Shown here piece by piece: positions 13,920 through 21,635 of a DNA stretch of 27,090 nt (position 1 is its first letter; each line of letters opens with the position of its first letter). Made by a program: the position numbers and the translations under genes. The notes under the pieces are model-generated. The model did no database searches. It was not told where the DNA came from and saw nothing but the letters and a program-made list of their open reading frames with translations. Origin of the DNA: Bacteroides sp. OF04-15BH (lineage in GTDB: Bacteria > Bacteroidota > Bacteroidia > Bacteroidales > Bacteroidaceae); assembly GCF_003477995.1 (NCBI RefSeq), contig NZ_QUEM01000038.1, positions 424-27,513 on the forward strand. Reading direction: 5' to 3'.

Positions 13920-14912
13920 TTATTTCTGATTGTCCTTATACATCACCTGAGTCGGTCCCGCTTCGGGAAAGACCGCATGTGCGTGCTTCTTGACAAAGGA
14001 GTCGATATGACGGACACGCTTTTCGGTCAGAATCTCGTCCACGGTAATCAGGATACCTGTTTCCTCCACATCGCCAAACTCATCGTTGATGGCCGTACCG
14101 AACATACGCATCGTGGGCGACAGTCCCATGTAGGCATTGACCAGCGGCGGAATGTTATATCCCAGTTTGCGTACTTCCGTATTCAGAATGCGATAGTCTT
14201 CCTTAAAGTTATCCTTGCAGAACAACTGCTTGAGATAATCCGGATCGGTTTCGAGCAGCAATGGCTGAATCGGAGTCACCAGACCGTCCTTGTCTGCAAA
14301 ATGCTTGTGCAGGAAATACAGAATCATATCGCGTCCCTTGCGGCTGTAGGAAGGATACATGGTCATCTTTCCGAAGAAATACTTGATGTGCGGGCGCAAT
14401 ACGGTCAGAGCTCCCAGTCCATCCCACAGATTGTCCAAAGCAAACAATCCTTTGGAACCGGCACGCGTGCTCTGATATTCCAGCGTCACGAAAGAGCGTC
14501 CCAGCTCTATGGTATAAGGCATATAGTCGCGCACGAACTCTTCAGAGAAATGGAACATGTGTGAGGTGGCCAGAATCGGCTGTCCCTTTTCATCTAGCTG
14601 CACATTGGACCCCAATATATAGCGGTAGCCACCCAGAATCTCTTCAGCTTCGGGATTCCATACAATCAGCTGCTTGTACGGATTCTCCATCACGTCAAAC
14701 TCATCCAGATCAAGCGCTTTTCCTGTACCTCCTCCGGCCGCACGGAAAGCGATTTCGCGGAGGCGTCCGATTTCGCGGACCACATTCGGAGAATCCTGCC
14801 AAGTAACTATATAAATCTCATTATTACTTTTGTTGGTACCCCTCAATTTTTTCTCTTCGGTGAGCTCGGCTTTCAACACGTCCTTACTTACCGGATCCAT
14901 TATTTTTTCCAT
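13920..14912 (-). CDS. glsB: GNAT-family N-acyltransferase of glycine lipid synthesis (GlsB-like)
   Basis: A 330-residue protein of the OlsB/hemolysin-like GNAT group. Key stretches are IGRLREIAFRAAGGGTGKALDLDEFD (about 47-72), the acyl-binding strand EEILGGYRYILG (about 90-101) and YTIELGRSFVTLEYQ (about 133-147). In Bacteroides thetaiotaomicron the homologous pair glsB/glsA makes glycine lipids: GlsB joins a 3-hydroxy fatty acid to glycine (giving commendamide-type products) and GlsA adds the second acyl chain. Here it follows the PlsC-like gene after 19 nt, the same pairing. Either ATG at 14912 or the one four codons later could be the start. It converges on dgt with a 1-nt gap. Confidence 0.88.
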   Translation of the reverse strand: MEKIMDPVSKDVLKAELTEEKKLRGTNKSNNEIYIVTWQDSPNVVREIGRLREIAFRAAGGGTGKALDLDEFDVMENPYKQLIVWNPEAEEILGGYRYILGSNVQLDEKGQPILATSHMFHFSEEFVRDYMPYTIELGRSFVTLEYQSTRAGSKGLFALDNLWDGLGALTVLRPHIKYFFGKMTMYPSYSRKGRDMILYFLHKHFADKDGLVTPIQPLLLETDPDYLKQLFCKDNFKEDYRILNTEVRKLGYNIPPLVNAYMGLSPTMRMFGTAINDEFGDVEETGILITVDEILTEKRVRHIDSFVKKHAHAVFPEAGPTQVMYKDNQK

Positions 14913-14931
14913 ACAGAACTGTTTCGCTTGA

Positions 14932-15753
14932 TTATTTCAATTTATATACCTCATTCTGAACATACTCGGCCCACTGTGCCGGCGACTTGGAACGGTCGAA
15001 CTTCTCCCACGATATCGGTTCGCCGATAATCACCTCATAGCTTCCGTGCTGGCTCTTATACATCTCGTCGGGAAGCAGAAGCATGGCGAAATTAAATTTC
15101 AGCCCCAGTTTCTTGCAAAGACGCGCAATACGATAAAAACGCGGTGAATTCTGTCCGATAAAATGAATAGGAACAACCCAGCGTTGGGTTTCTATGCTTT
15201 TTGTAATGAATGTCTTTTTCCAGGGAATATCGCGTATCTGTCCCTCGTCGTTCTTACGGGAACACAAACCGGCCGGAAACATGATGATATGGCTGTCGGA
15301 CTGGAATCCGGCTTCGACCACCTGTGGAAAGTTTCGCGCCTGCTTTCCAATCTTATTTATAGGAATACACAAAGGAGCCAAACCTTTAAGGTTCATCAGC
15401 AGGTCATTGACCAGATATTTTACGTTTCCGTTAAATTTACGTCCGAGAATCATTCCCAGTGTCACTCCGTCAATGGCACCGAGCGGATGGTTGCTTACAA
15501 AAGTATATTTCCTGGAATCATCCGAGAGATGCTCCAGACCTTTAACCTTTATTTTTACATCGAGATAATGAATACATTCTTCGCAGAAATCCACACCCAC
15601 ATAACCACGTCGCAGGAATTCATTGATAAAGTCCTGATGAATAAGGCGTTTTAGACCACTAATAACCCATTTGGGAACATATTTTGCCTTTTTTCCAGCA
15701 CGTGAGCGGACAATCTGATCCAGATCAATCTCTGATATCGTGTTATCTTGCAT
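14932..15753 (-). CDS. glsA: PlsC-like O-acyltransferase of glycine lipid synthesis (GlsA-like)
   Basis: A 273-residue lysophospholipid-acyltransferase-fold protein. The catalytic region is FVSNHPLGAIDGVTLG (about 87-102), where the histidine and aspartate are five residues apart (HX5D) instead of the usual four. The acceptor region CIPINKIGKQARN and FPAGLCSRK (the FPEGTRS-like motif, with Ala for Glu) follow. It should transfer an acyl chain to the hydroxyl of N-acyl-glycine made by GlsB, giving the diacyl glycine lipid. It is the first gene of the glsA-glsB operon, with a good -7 box (TATTTTTG, complement of 15779-15786) 25 nt upstream. Assignment rests on motifs plus the glsB neighbour. 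Confidence 0.87.
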   Translation of the reverse strand: MQDNTISEIDLDQIVRSRAGKKAKYVPKWVISGLKRLIHQDFINEFLRRGYVGVDFCEECIHYLDVKIKVKGLEHLSDDSRKYTFVSNHPLGAIDGVTLGMILGRKFNGNVKYLVNDLLMNLKGLAPLCIPINKIGKQARNFPQVVEAGFQSDSHIIMFPAGLCSRKNDEGQIRDIPWKKTFITKSIETQRWVVPIHFIGQNSPRFYRIARLCKKLGLKFNFAMLLLPDEMYKSQHGSYEVIIGEPISWEKFDRSKSPAQWAEYVQNEVYKLK

Positions 15754-15778
15754 ACTAAATAATTGTTCTTACGATATG

Positions 15779-15786
15779 CAAAAATA
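15779..15786 (-). promoter_or_regulatory. glsAB promoter -7 box
   Basis: Minus-strand TATTTTTG matches TAnnTTTG. About 21 nt further upstream is CTTG, a partial -33 match. Confidence 0.6.
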
Positions 15787-15826
15787 AAAGTTCTTTCTCA
15801 AACTACACAAGAAATATAAATTTTTT

Positions 15827-16195
15827 TTAAGGAATGGACACCTTTCGGTTGTTTATATAATAAACACCCTTCGGCAGACCGCCGATCCAATTTGTGCCCT
15901 TATTCAAACGAAACATGCCATAGAAGACTCCTCTTTCATTATAAACCGGGAGTAGCTGCACATATTTACTGGTAATACATAAACGGGTGCCCTTCAACTG
16001 AATGGTCACAGGAAATGCTGAATTCAACATTTTTGTCTTCAAAACGTTGCTTCCCTCATCCCCACTGCCATCAGATACAATCATGTTTGCACGCACGGCA
16101 TGATTTACATTCTGTGCATACAGATTTCCCATGCAAAGCACCAAACCTGCCAGCAGGTATAAAACTGATTTTTTCAATGTTAAGAAAGATTTCAT
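15827..16195 (-). CDS. Small exported protein made almost only of a C-terminal sorting-like tail
   Basis: The frame opens at 16219, but the ATG at 16195 is the likely start because it begins a signal peptide (MKSFLTLKKSVLYLLAGLVL, then CMGNLYAQ) and fits the promoter at 16222-16252. The 122-residue product has a short linker and then LLPVYNERGVFYG ... GLPKGVYYINNRKV at its end. That end matches the tail of the 801-, 669-, 380- and 205-residue proteins in this window (LPKGVYIV, LQKGIYIVNGKKV, LPAGVYIQNGKKV, LQPGVYVVNGKKV). It resembles the type IX secretion C-terminal sorting family (TIGR04183-like), but a sorting role here is inference. It is a monocistronic gene between glsA and the 801-residue gene cluster. 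Confidence 0.75.
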   Translation of the reverse strand: MKSFLTLKKSVLYLLAGLVLCMGNLYAQNVNHAVRANMIVSDGSGDEGSNVLKTKMLNSAFPVTIQLKGTRLCITSKYVQLLPVYNERGVFYGMFRLNKGTNWIGGLPKGVYYINNRKVSIP

Positions 16196-16221
16196 AAAGA
16201 CTACGTTTATCGAAAACAATG

Positions 16222-16252
16222 CAAAAATAAATTGTTTTTTTTAAACAACAAA
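16222..16252 (-). promoter_or_regulatory. Promoter of the small tail-domain protein
   Basis: On the minus strand TTTG (complement of 16249-16252), a 19-nt spacer and TATTTTTG (complement of 16222-16229) make a full Bacteroidetes promoter. It lies 27 nt before the ATG at 16195 and supports that start over the one at 16219. Confidence 0.75.
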
Positions 16253-16367
16253 GCTTTTTCGCGTTTATTTTTCTAAAAATATAAATTTTATTTTGTATAA
16301 GAAGTTTATGCCGCCATATTTATATCGTTCTGACAGAGAAAAACAAATTTTCGCATCAAAATGAAAA

Positions 16368-16413
16368 GGCAACCACTTCCGTCCTCCGGAATCCGAAGGG
16401 GGAAATGATTGCC
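16368..16413 (-). terminator. Terminator of the 801-residue / small-peptide operon
   Basis: The outer 13-bp stem pairs 16368-16380 with 16401-16413 (two G-U pairs in the transcript). The inner 7-bp stem pairs 16383-16389 with 16393-16399 (one G-U), with a 3-nt loop. The minus-strand tail is TTTTCATTTTG. It begins 29 nt after the stop of the small peptide gene, so that gene falls inside the transcript. Confidence 0.75.
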
Positions 16414-16442
16414 CGGGAAATACTATTACGTCACTAAAAATT

Positions 16443-16628
16443 CTATTGGGACAATATCTGTTCGCCCGACTCCCAGATGGTGTTGAAACCACTCTCCTGA
16501 TTTGCATCGGCCTCCCAGACTCCTTCTTCATGATCTACAGAAACGGTATTGCCACTTTGACATAATAATGTTTCAATCCGTATGTTGATACAACGTAAAG
16601 AAGGACGAATATATTTTGAACGAGTCAT
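16443..16628 (-). CDS. Small peptide A (61 residues), companion of the 801-residue protein
   Basis: The ATG at 16628 lies 9 nt after the stop of the 801-residue gene, and a strong terminator follows, so the frame is the last gene of that operon. The product begins MTRSKYIRPSLRCINIRIET, then LLCQSG, an acidic middle (VDHEEGVWEAD) and ESGFNTIWESGEQ near the end. It has no hydrophobic signal. Peptide B at 21636-21812 has the same plan: K-Y-x-P start, 16 residues from the proline to an L-x-x-S block (LLCQS / MLASS), acidic Gly-rich middle, and ESG...IW near the end. I have seen such short MKKxYxxP frames as hypothetical proteins in Bacteroidales but know no function. The length, charge and placement fit a precursor or signalling peptide; this is inference. 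Confidence 0.75.
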   Translation of the reverse strand: MTRSKYIRPSLRCINIRIETLLCQSGNTVSVDHEEGVWEADANQESGFNTIWESGEQILSQ

Positions 16629-16637
16629 AATATTAAC

Positions 16638-19043
16638 TTATTTTATTATAATCTTCTGTTTTCCTACGATATATACTCCTTTGGGCAAATGAGTACGGCA
16701 TTGTGCCCACGCTCCCAAATAAACACCCTGCACAGTGAATACAGGCATATCGTCATGCTGTTCCCGAACCGGCTGCTCCACTCCTGTTTCTTCCTGATAC
16801 AGAGTAATCCGCAAACTTCCTTCGGGCTGTCGGCTCAGCAAAGGCACTTTTTCCAAATCCACATAGGCTTTATTTTCTCCTACGGAAGAACCGGCAGCAC
16901 AACGACGCAACTGATTTCCCGAGAAAACATATTTGCCTTGCAGAGTAGCGTCATCCGAAACCTTATCCGTATTCACGCCCTGAAATGTTCCTTGCAATCC
17001 ATTATGGCTGAAAGCTTCTGCTACGGGCTCTCCACTGTATAACAAAGCCAACTGTGAAGACTCTCCATAAATGACATAAGGCATACCGGCTTCCAGCCGG
17101 TCAAGCGGACCGGACAGTACCACAGAGCGCACCACTCCGTCCTCATCCTCCAAACGTCCGGCAATTTCAAAGAACAATGCTCCGGCCTTATCTCCCGACT
17201 GTATGCCGTAAGGCACACAGACTGTGCCCCAGCGTCCCGGATTAAGCGTGCGCAGATAACCTTTATAAAGAGGCATATCCACAGCCGGTATCTCCGAATA
17301 GTTTTCCTGGCCGACGTTGCTCAGAGCATAATTACGGATGTCTTTCTGTTCGTTTGAGCGTATCAATGCCCGTTCCGTGTTGTTATTGCTCTTCCAGTAA
17401 CCCTGTTTCGCATCTTTGGTCCATCTGCTTCCTTTGGTACTGACTGTTGACGAGAACTGCAAACCGACACCAGATTCTGCCGGACACAAATATTCCCCAG
17501 AAGGATTTCTCAGGTATCCCTTATCCAAATCCACTTTCCAAAGCAGATCAGGAATTGCTTCTTCAGAAGCCACCGCACGCCCCTGCAAAACCGCAACCTG
17601 CGTACAAGGCAGTACATTATTTTTCAAACTCGAATGCGCCGCATAATAGATTGCACCGGCATCGGTCACCACCAGCGCTGTACCCACCGACTCTGCCAGA
17701 TCCTGCTGCTCCAGATCAACAACCTGACTGGCTTCGGCAATCCATAAATATAATCCGGCCTCATCACCTTTCAGTACACCACGAACGCACATTCGTGCAG
17801 GCCAAATCCAATTTTCATCCAGACTCCAGTCACCGGTCTTTATCCGCAATGTTTCCGAACCGTCTTCTACCGAAGCTATCTCTCCCAGTTCCGGATGATA
17901 CTTCATCTCATCAAACTGCAACAGGCAGGAGGTATAACCATCCGGCTGAAGTGTAACGTCATGTACCGTAGCAATACGTGGAGTCGGAGCCGATGTACCG
18001 GCTGCAACTGAAAGTCCGCGGAATACTCCTTCCTCGACATGCACAACACCATACTGTACCGCTGGTTTTCCAACCAGGAAACCTGTCAGGATATCCCCCA
18101 TTCCGGCATCTACAGCATCTTTGGGCAGCAACAAACCTCCATCCGGAGTATGTACCCAAATTCCCTCGCTGTCTACATCCACCACTCTGGCATCGGACAG
18201 ATCCAGACGTACACGCTCCGAAGTATCTCGGAATGCCGACAGATCCGAAACAGTAGTAACCGGATCAATATCATAGTGCGCTGTGCTCACCTCACTGCTC
18301 CCCGCCTCGGAAATTGCCACCGCAGATACCGTCACGGTCTGATTCAGTGTAATGGGAGCCTGATACAACAAGGAGGTTTCCGTAGGTTGTGTACCATCCA
18401 GCGTATAATAAATCCGGGCGTCCTCAGCAGCGGTAAGCGTCAGTTCTACCGGAGCCGTATAATAACCGGAGACTGGTGTAAAGACAGGTTTTTCCGATAC
18501 TTGAGGCGCATCAGGTACTCCGAATATTTTAAGATCGTCCAGATACATCGCCTTATCTGCCACTGCATTGGAAAATCTCAGTTTCAGGTCTTTTCCTTCG
18601 GGTATCTTATGAGGACCGGACGAAAACCAAGCGTTCGTATATGACAGAGTAGGATTGTAGGAAACGATTTTCTTGTTATCCACCCAGACTTCAATCGATA
18701 GTTTTCCATCGTAAACCTGAGCTTTCTTTAGATTATAAGTGAGATACAGGTCGTGAAAACCGGAGATATTGATCTGTTCTATAATCAGATCATTGATTGT
18801 TGCGGAAGAAAAGTAGGCATATCCCTTACCGCTACTTTCCGGTAAATCGCAGATATGAGTCTGACCATTTCCTATTCGGCCGCTCCCCGTATATATGCAA
18901 CTCTTGCAATCCCAATCTTGATAGTCGGTAATATTGGTTGCCGATGCACCAGGGCCAAAGCCCTCCTGATAAACCGTTACCTGTGCTGCCGTTTTCAACA
19001 TAAAGGCAAAAATTACGCCTAAAAATAGTAACCCCCTTTTCAT
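16638..19043 (-). CDS. Large exported multi-domain protein with chitobiase-C-like domain and shared C-terminal module
   Basis: An 801-residue protein with signal peptide (MKRGLLFLGVIFAFMLKTAAQ). Residues about 22-180 look like a carbohydrate-binding-type beta sandwich (DDLKIFGVP at its end). Residues about 186-260 form a chitobiase/beta-hexosaminidase C-terminal-like domain (PVFTPVSGYYTAPVELTL ... IYYTLDGTQPTE). Residues about 262-440 are OB-fold-like beta regions (VSDLSAFRDTSERVRLDL). Residues about 590-801 are a module shared with the 669- and 380-residue proteins: WGTVCVPYG, LEAGMPYVIYG, LQGKYVFSG and LPKGVYIVGKQKIIIK. No catalytic motif is recognised, so it is probably a surface or secreted binding protein. 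A -33/-7 pair at 19071-19102 drives it, and it is divergent from the membrane AraC regulator. Confidence 0.85.
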   Translation of the reverse strand: MKRGLLFLGVIFAFMLKTAAQVTVYQEGFGPGASATNITDYQDWDCKSCIYTGSGRIGNGQTHICDLPESSGKGYAYFSSATINDLIIEQINISGFHDLYLTYNLKKAQVYDGKLSIEVWVDNKKIVSYNPTLSYTNAWFSSGPHKIPEGKDLKLRFSNAVADKAMYLDDLKIFGVPDAPQVSEKPVFTPVSGYYTAPVELTLTAAEDARIYYTLDGTQPTETSLLYQAPITLNQTVTVSAVAISEAGSSEVSTAHYDIDPVTTVSDLSAFRDTSERVRLDLSDARVVDVDSEGIWVHTPDGGLLLPKDAVDAGMGDILTGFLVGKPAVQYGVVHVEEGVFRGLSVAAGTSAPTPRIATVHDVTLQPDGYTSCLLQFDEMKYHPELGEIASVEDGSETLRIKTGDWSLDENWIWPARMCVRGVLKGDEAGLYLWIAEASQVVDLEQQDLAESVGTALVVTDAGAIYYAAHSSLKNNVLPCTQVAVLQGRAVASEEAIPDLLWKVDLDKGYLRNPSGEYLCPAESGVGLQFSSTVSTKGSRWTKDAKQGYWKSNNNTERALIRSNEQKDIRNYALSNVGQENYSEIPAVDMPLYKGYLRTLNPGRWGTVCVPYGIQSGDKAGALFFEIAGRLEDEDGVVRSVVLSGPLDRLEAGMPYVIYGESSQLALLYSGEPVAEAFSHNGLQGTFQGVNTDKVSDDATLQGKYVFSGNQLRRCAAGSSVGENKAYVDLEKVPLLSRQPEGSLRITLYQEETGVEQPVREQHDDMPVFTVQGVYLGAWAQCRTHLPKGVYIVGKQKIIIK

Positions 19044-19070
19044 AACTCATAATATCTAAAGATTTGCATG

Positions 19071-19102
19071 CAAAACAACATTTAAAATACCCAAATCACA
19101 AA
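19071..19102 (-). promoter_or_regulatory. Promoter of the 801-residue gene
   Basis: On the minus strand TTTG (complement of 19099-19102), exactly 20 nt, then TTGTTTTG (complement of 19071-19078). The -7 box deviates from TAnnTTTG by one base (TT for TA). A weak box with ideal spacing fits a gene needing an activator, and the AraC-type regulator is encoded 160 nt away on the other strand. Confidence 0.5.
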
Positions 19103-19191
19103 AGAAGTTATCATAAAACCAATAGAACGCTCCATATCTGCAAGAAATCCAAATAAAAGCAAAATAAGGCTATAATGTTTCAGGTTTTATC

Positions 19192-19199
19192 TATATTTG
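19192..19199 (+). promoter_or_regulatory. Promoter -7 box abutting the AraC-type regulator gene
   Basis: TATATTTG matches TAnnTTTG but ends only 4 nt before the ATG at 19204. If used, transcription would begin at or next to the start codon, giving a leaderless message, or the true start would be the ATG pair at 19255/19258. Confidence 0.5.
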
Positions 19200-19203
19200 T
19201 CCC

Positions 19204-20304
19204 ATGCAAAACATATTACTTATTTTCATCGTAACCTATACAGTAGTTCATCTCATGATGAGCGCCGTGCTGTTTCTATATTCACGCTATAAGGTGGAAT
19301 ATCTGGCTCCGGCCTGGATTACCTCCATCTTTGGTATTGGCGGATGCATCAGTATTCCTTTCATTCTGCATTATGAAGGAAAGGAATTCGGAATCCTGCA
19401 TCCCTACATGCTGATGTTGCTCGTAGCCAGTTCTTTCCTGCAAAGTCTTCAGCCGCTGAGCATCGCCATGCCGGGCTATCTGCAATGGGGACGCATGTGG
19501 CGTTATGCCACTCCAGCCTTAACCGTTTTGTCCATTTATGCCTTGGGACTACTGATGGACAGTGAACCGGTCGTGCTGCAAAATTTCTCGGACATCCCCG
19601 AAAAGCTGCTCCAAAGTGATATTCTACTGCGGGTCGCCTGCCTTGGAGTTTCCATATATTATATTGTGAACATCTTCCGTCTGCCCCATCTGTTGATCAA
19701 ACACACTCAAGTGCCCCGATATGTCAAGGCTTACGGCAGTGCCATCGGTATCGTAGCCACTTATTATGTGGTGGCTACCATTTTCTTCAGCATGATCAAC
19801 ATTCTGATTTATCTCGGCCTGTTTACTCTGCTGAACATGTATATCTTCTTCAGAACTCTGGAAACCATGGCCATCCATCTGCCCAAACCGGCCATAGAAC
19901 AGGTGCAGGAAGCTCCTACTCAGGAATGGATTGCCGAAGTCGAAAAAGAGGACTTCAACCAGGCCAATAAACAGCGCTTTAACCGGATGGAATTCTTCAT
20001 GCAACAGAAAAAGGAATGGACCGACAACACCTTTGGCCGTGACCGTCTGTGCGAAGCAACCGGCATCAACCGGCATCTGATGCTGCAATGCCTGCGCAGT
20101 CAGGGCTACAACAACATTCACGATTATATCAACTCCTACCGCATCAATGCTTTGAAGCAGAAAATCAGAAGTGGAGAAATCAGGACGGCGAACGAAAGTG
20201 TCATCGTAGGATTCGGCTCCGGCAAAACAGCCCGCAACTGTTTTGAACGCATGGAGGATCAGTCGCTGGACGATTATATCAAAGAAAAAGGGCCGAAAGC
20301 ATAA
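19204..20304 (+). CDS. Membrane-anchored AraC-type transcriptional regulator
   Basis: A 366-residue protein. Residues 1-225 contain about seven hydrophobic helices (for example ILLIFIVTYTVVHLMMSAV, WITSIFGIGGCISIPFIL, ATPALTVLSIYALGLLM). A cytoplasmic linker (about 230-275) leads to a C-terminal AraC-like helix-turn-helix region (about 280-366): RDRLCEATGINRHLMLQCLR is the first HTH, YINSYRINALKQKI the connecting helix and VIVGFGSGKTARNCFERM the second. This layout, a membrane sensor fused to an AraC DNA-binding domain, is known from Bacteroidetes. It is the only plus-strand gene in the accessory block, divergent from the 801-residue gene and convergent with the 380-residue gene, so it is the natural candidate regulator of the block. 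The ligand is unknown. Possible start codons are discussed at the promoter entry. Confidence 0.83.
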   Translation: MQNILLIFIVTYTVVHLMMSAVLFLYSRYKVEYLAPAWITSIFGIGGCISIPFILHYEGKEFGILHPYMLMLLVASSFLQSLQPLSIAMPGYLQWGRMWRYATPALTVLSIYALGLLMDSEPVVLQNFSDIPEKLLQSDILLRVACLGVSIYYIVNIFRLPHLLIKHTQVPRYVKAYGSAIGIVATYYVVATIFFSMINILIYLGLFTLLNMYIFFRTLETMAIHLPKPAIEQVQEAPTQEWIAEVEKEDFNQANKQRFNRMEFFMQQKKEWTDNTFGRDRLCEATGINRHLMLQCLRSQGYNNIHDYINSYRINALKQKIRSGEIRTANESVIVGFGSGKTARNCFERMEDQSLDDYIKEKGPKA

Positions 20305-20330
20305 TCCTTTTTCAGCCTCTGCACCATACA

Positions 20331-20400
20331 AAAAAAATCATCAGCATGACTTTGGAATGAGATCGAAATGAAATTCCAAAATCATGCTGATGATTTTTTT
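20331..20400. terminator. Very strong bidirectional terminator
   Basis: The outer 19-bp perfect stem pairs 20331-20349 (AAAAAAATCATCAGCATGA) with 20382-20400. After one mismatch an 8-bp stem pairs 20351-20358 (TTTGGAAT) with 20373-20380, with a 14-nt loop. T7 tails occur on both strands. It separates the convergent regulator and 380-residue genes. Confidence 0.92.
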
Positions 20401-20422
20401 ATGCCTTAATAGGCCTTGAATG

Positions 20423-21565
20423 TTACTTGACCAGAACCTTCTTACCGTTCTGGATATAAACTCCGGCCGGCAATCCTTTCAGGCTGTCGTCTTTGCGCAC
20501 ACAAACGCCCTGCAAAGTATATACTCCCTGCTTTTTCTGTGGAGCAACCTGTATGTTTTCAATACCCGTTGTGCCACTCTCCTGCTGATAGTTTATACGG
20601 AACACGGCCTGTGTTTCGGGCTCTGCATATTCAAAATAAGCACGCGTACCGTTGACTGTTGCGTTTGCGCCTCCCTTAATCAGTTTATTCTGTGCCACCC
20701 CGTATTTGCCATACATACTGAATCCCAGCTCATAATTACCGATAAAAGTCATCCCATTAAAGGATACCGGCTGTGGTGTGGCCGCATAAATCTCACGACC
20801 TGTAAAGGTGAGTGTCATGGCCGGAATCTCTGTCGGACAATATACCATATAAGGTTTGTTGGCCTCCAGCTGATCCACAATCGCGAAGTCCAGTCCCGTA
20901 TTCGGATCATAAGCCACGAACTGCTGGGCAACGACGCCCTCGCCTAATTCAGAGACGTTGCAATCGAACGGAAGACAAAGAGTATTCCATCCGGCAGACA
21001 GCTTGCGGTCAAGCTGAATTTCTTCAGCGTAAATACTTTCTTCGGCTACAAAAGAAGCCTTATCTTCTATTAAAAGCTCTGTGATATAAACAAAAGGCTC
21101 GTATTCCACTTCTATCTCATCCACACGAATACCATTGGTAATAATAGAGAAAACGACTGGCTCATCACCCCAAACGGAAATCTGCCCTGTATTTGCAACC
21201 TCATGATACAGAGAAGAATGCCATTTCCCTTCATAACCTCCGTTCACATATTTTACCGTGGAACCAGAAAAGAAACCACCCTGACTATGTCCTCCAACTT
21301 GAACTGATTTGATTCTGGTTCTTTTTCCTTCGGGTGCTAAAATCTCAAAGTACATCTCTCCCTTATTGATATACAACTCGGATTTAGAGAAAAAAATAGC
21401 ACCATTTCTAGAAGTCAGTTTCAATGTTCCTGCTCCATCAGGAAGTTCATAAGTAAAAACACCATTAACTAAACTATTCAACTGATCCTTTGAAAGACTC
21501 AGACTCTGCGCAACCATAGAAACGGTCATCAGCGCACAAACAAAGAAATAAACAAATCTTTTCAT
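20423..21565 (-). CDS. Exported protein with the shared C-terminal module (380 residues)
   Basis: The signal peptide (MKRFVYFFVCALMTVSMVAQ) is followed by a beta-rich N-terminal region (about 21-170) with no family I recognise. The shared module spans about 185-380: AGWNTLCLPFD, LEANKPYMVYC, MYGKYGVAQNKLIKGGANA, TRAYFEYAEP, TTGIENIQV and the tail YTLQGVCVRKDDSLKGLPAG, then VYIQNGKKV. It is closest to the 669-residue protein, whose gene lies just upstream beyond a small peptide gene. A complete terminator (21578-21615) lies 12 nt before its ATG, so expression should depend on readthrough or on a promoter inside that hairpin. It probably acts outside the inner membrane; function is unknown. Confidence 0.85.
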   Translation of the reverse strand: MKRFVYFFVCALMTVSMVAQSLSLSKDQLNSLVNGVFTYELPDGAGTLKLTSRNGAIFFSKSELYINKGEMYFEILAPEGKRTRIKSVQVGGHSQGGFFSGSTVKYVNGGYEGKWHSSLYHEVANTGQISVWGDEPVVFSIITNGIRVDEIEVEYEPFVYITELLIEDKASFVAEESIYAEEIQLDRKLSAGWNTLCLPFDCNVSELGEGVVAQQFVAYDPNTGLDFAIVDQLEANKPYMVYCPTEIPAMTLTFTGREIYAATPQPVSFNGMTFIGNYELGFSMYGKYGVAQNKLIKGGANATVNGTRAYFEYAEPETQAVFRINYQQESGTTGIENIQVAPQKKQGVYTLQGVCVRKDDSLKGLPAGVYIQNGKKVLVK

Positions 21566-21577
21566 ACCTTATAGTCA

Positions 21578-21615
21578 CAAAAAAATAGGGGAACATAAAC
21601 TCCCCTATTTTTTTG
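21578..21615 (-). terminator. Terminator directly before the 380-residue gene (possible attenuator)
   Basis: CAAAAAAATAGGGGA (21578-21592) and TCCCCTATTTTTTTG (21601-21615) form a 15-bp perfect stem with an 8-nt loop and a T7 tract on the minus strand. It follows the small peptide B gene by 20 nt and ends only 12 nt before the ATG of the 380-residue gene, leaving no obvious room for a separate promoter. Confidence 0.85.
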
Positions 21616-21635
21616 TCATTGATTAAACGACTTTA

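Noticed and set aside
16265..16531. 88-codon minus-strand frame
   Set aside because: It overlaps peptide A and runs through the terminator hairpin at 16368-16413, and the translation has no recognisable character.
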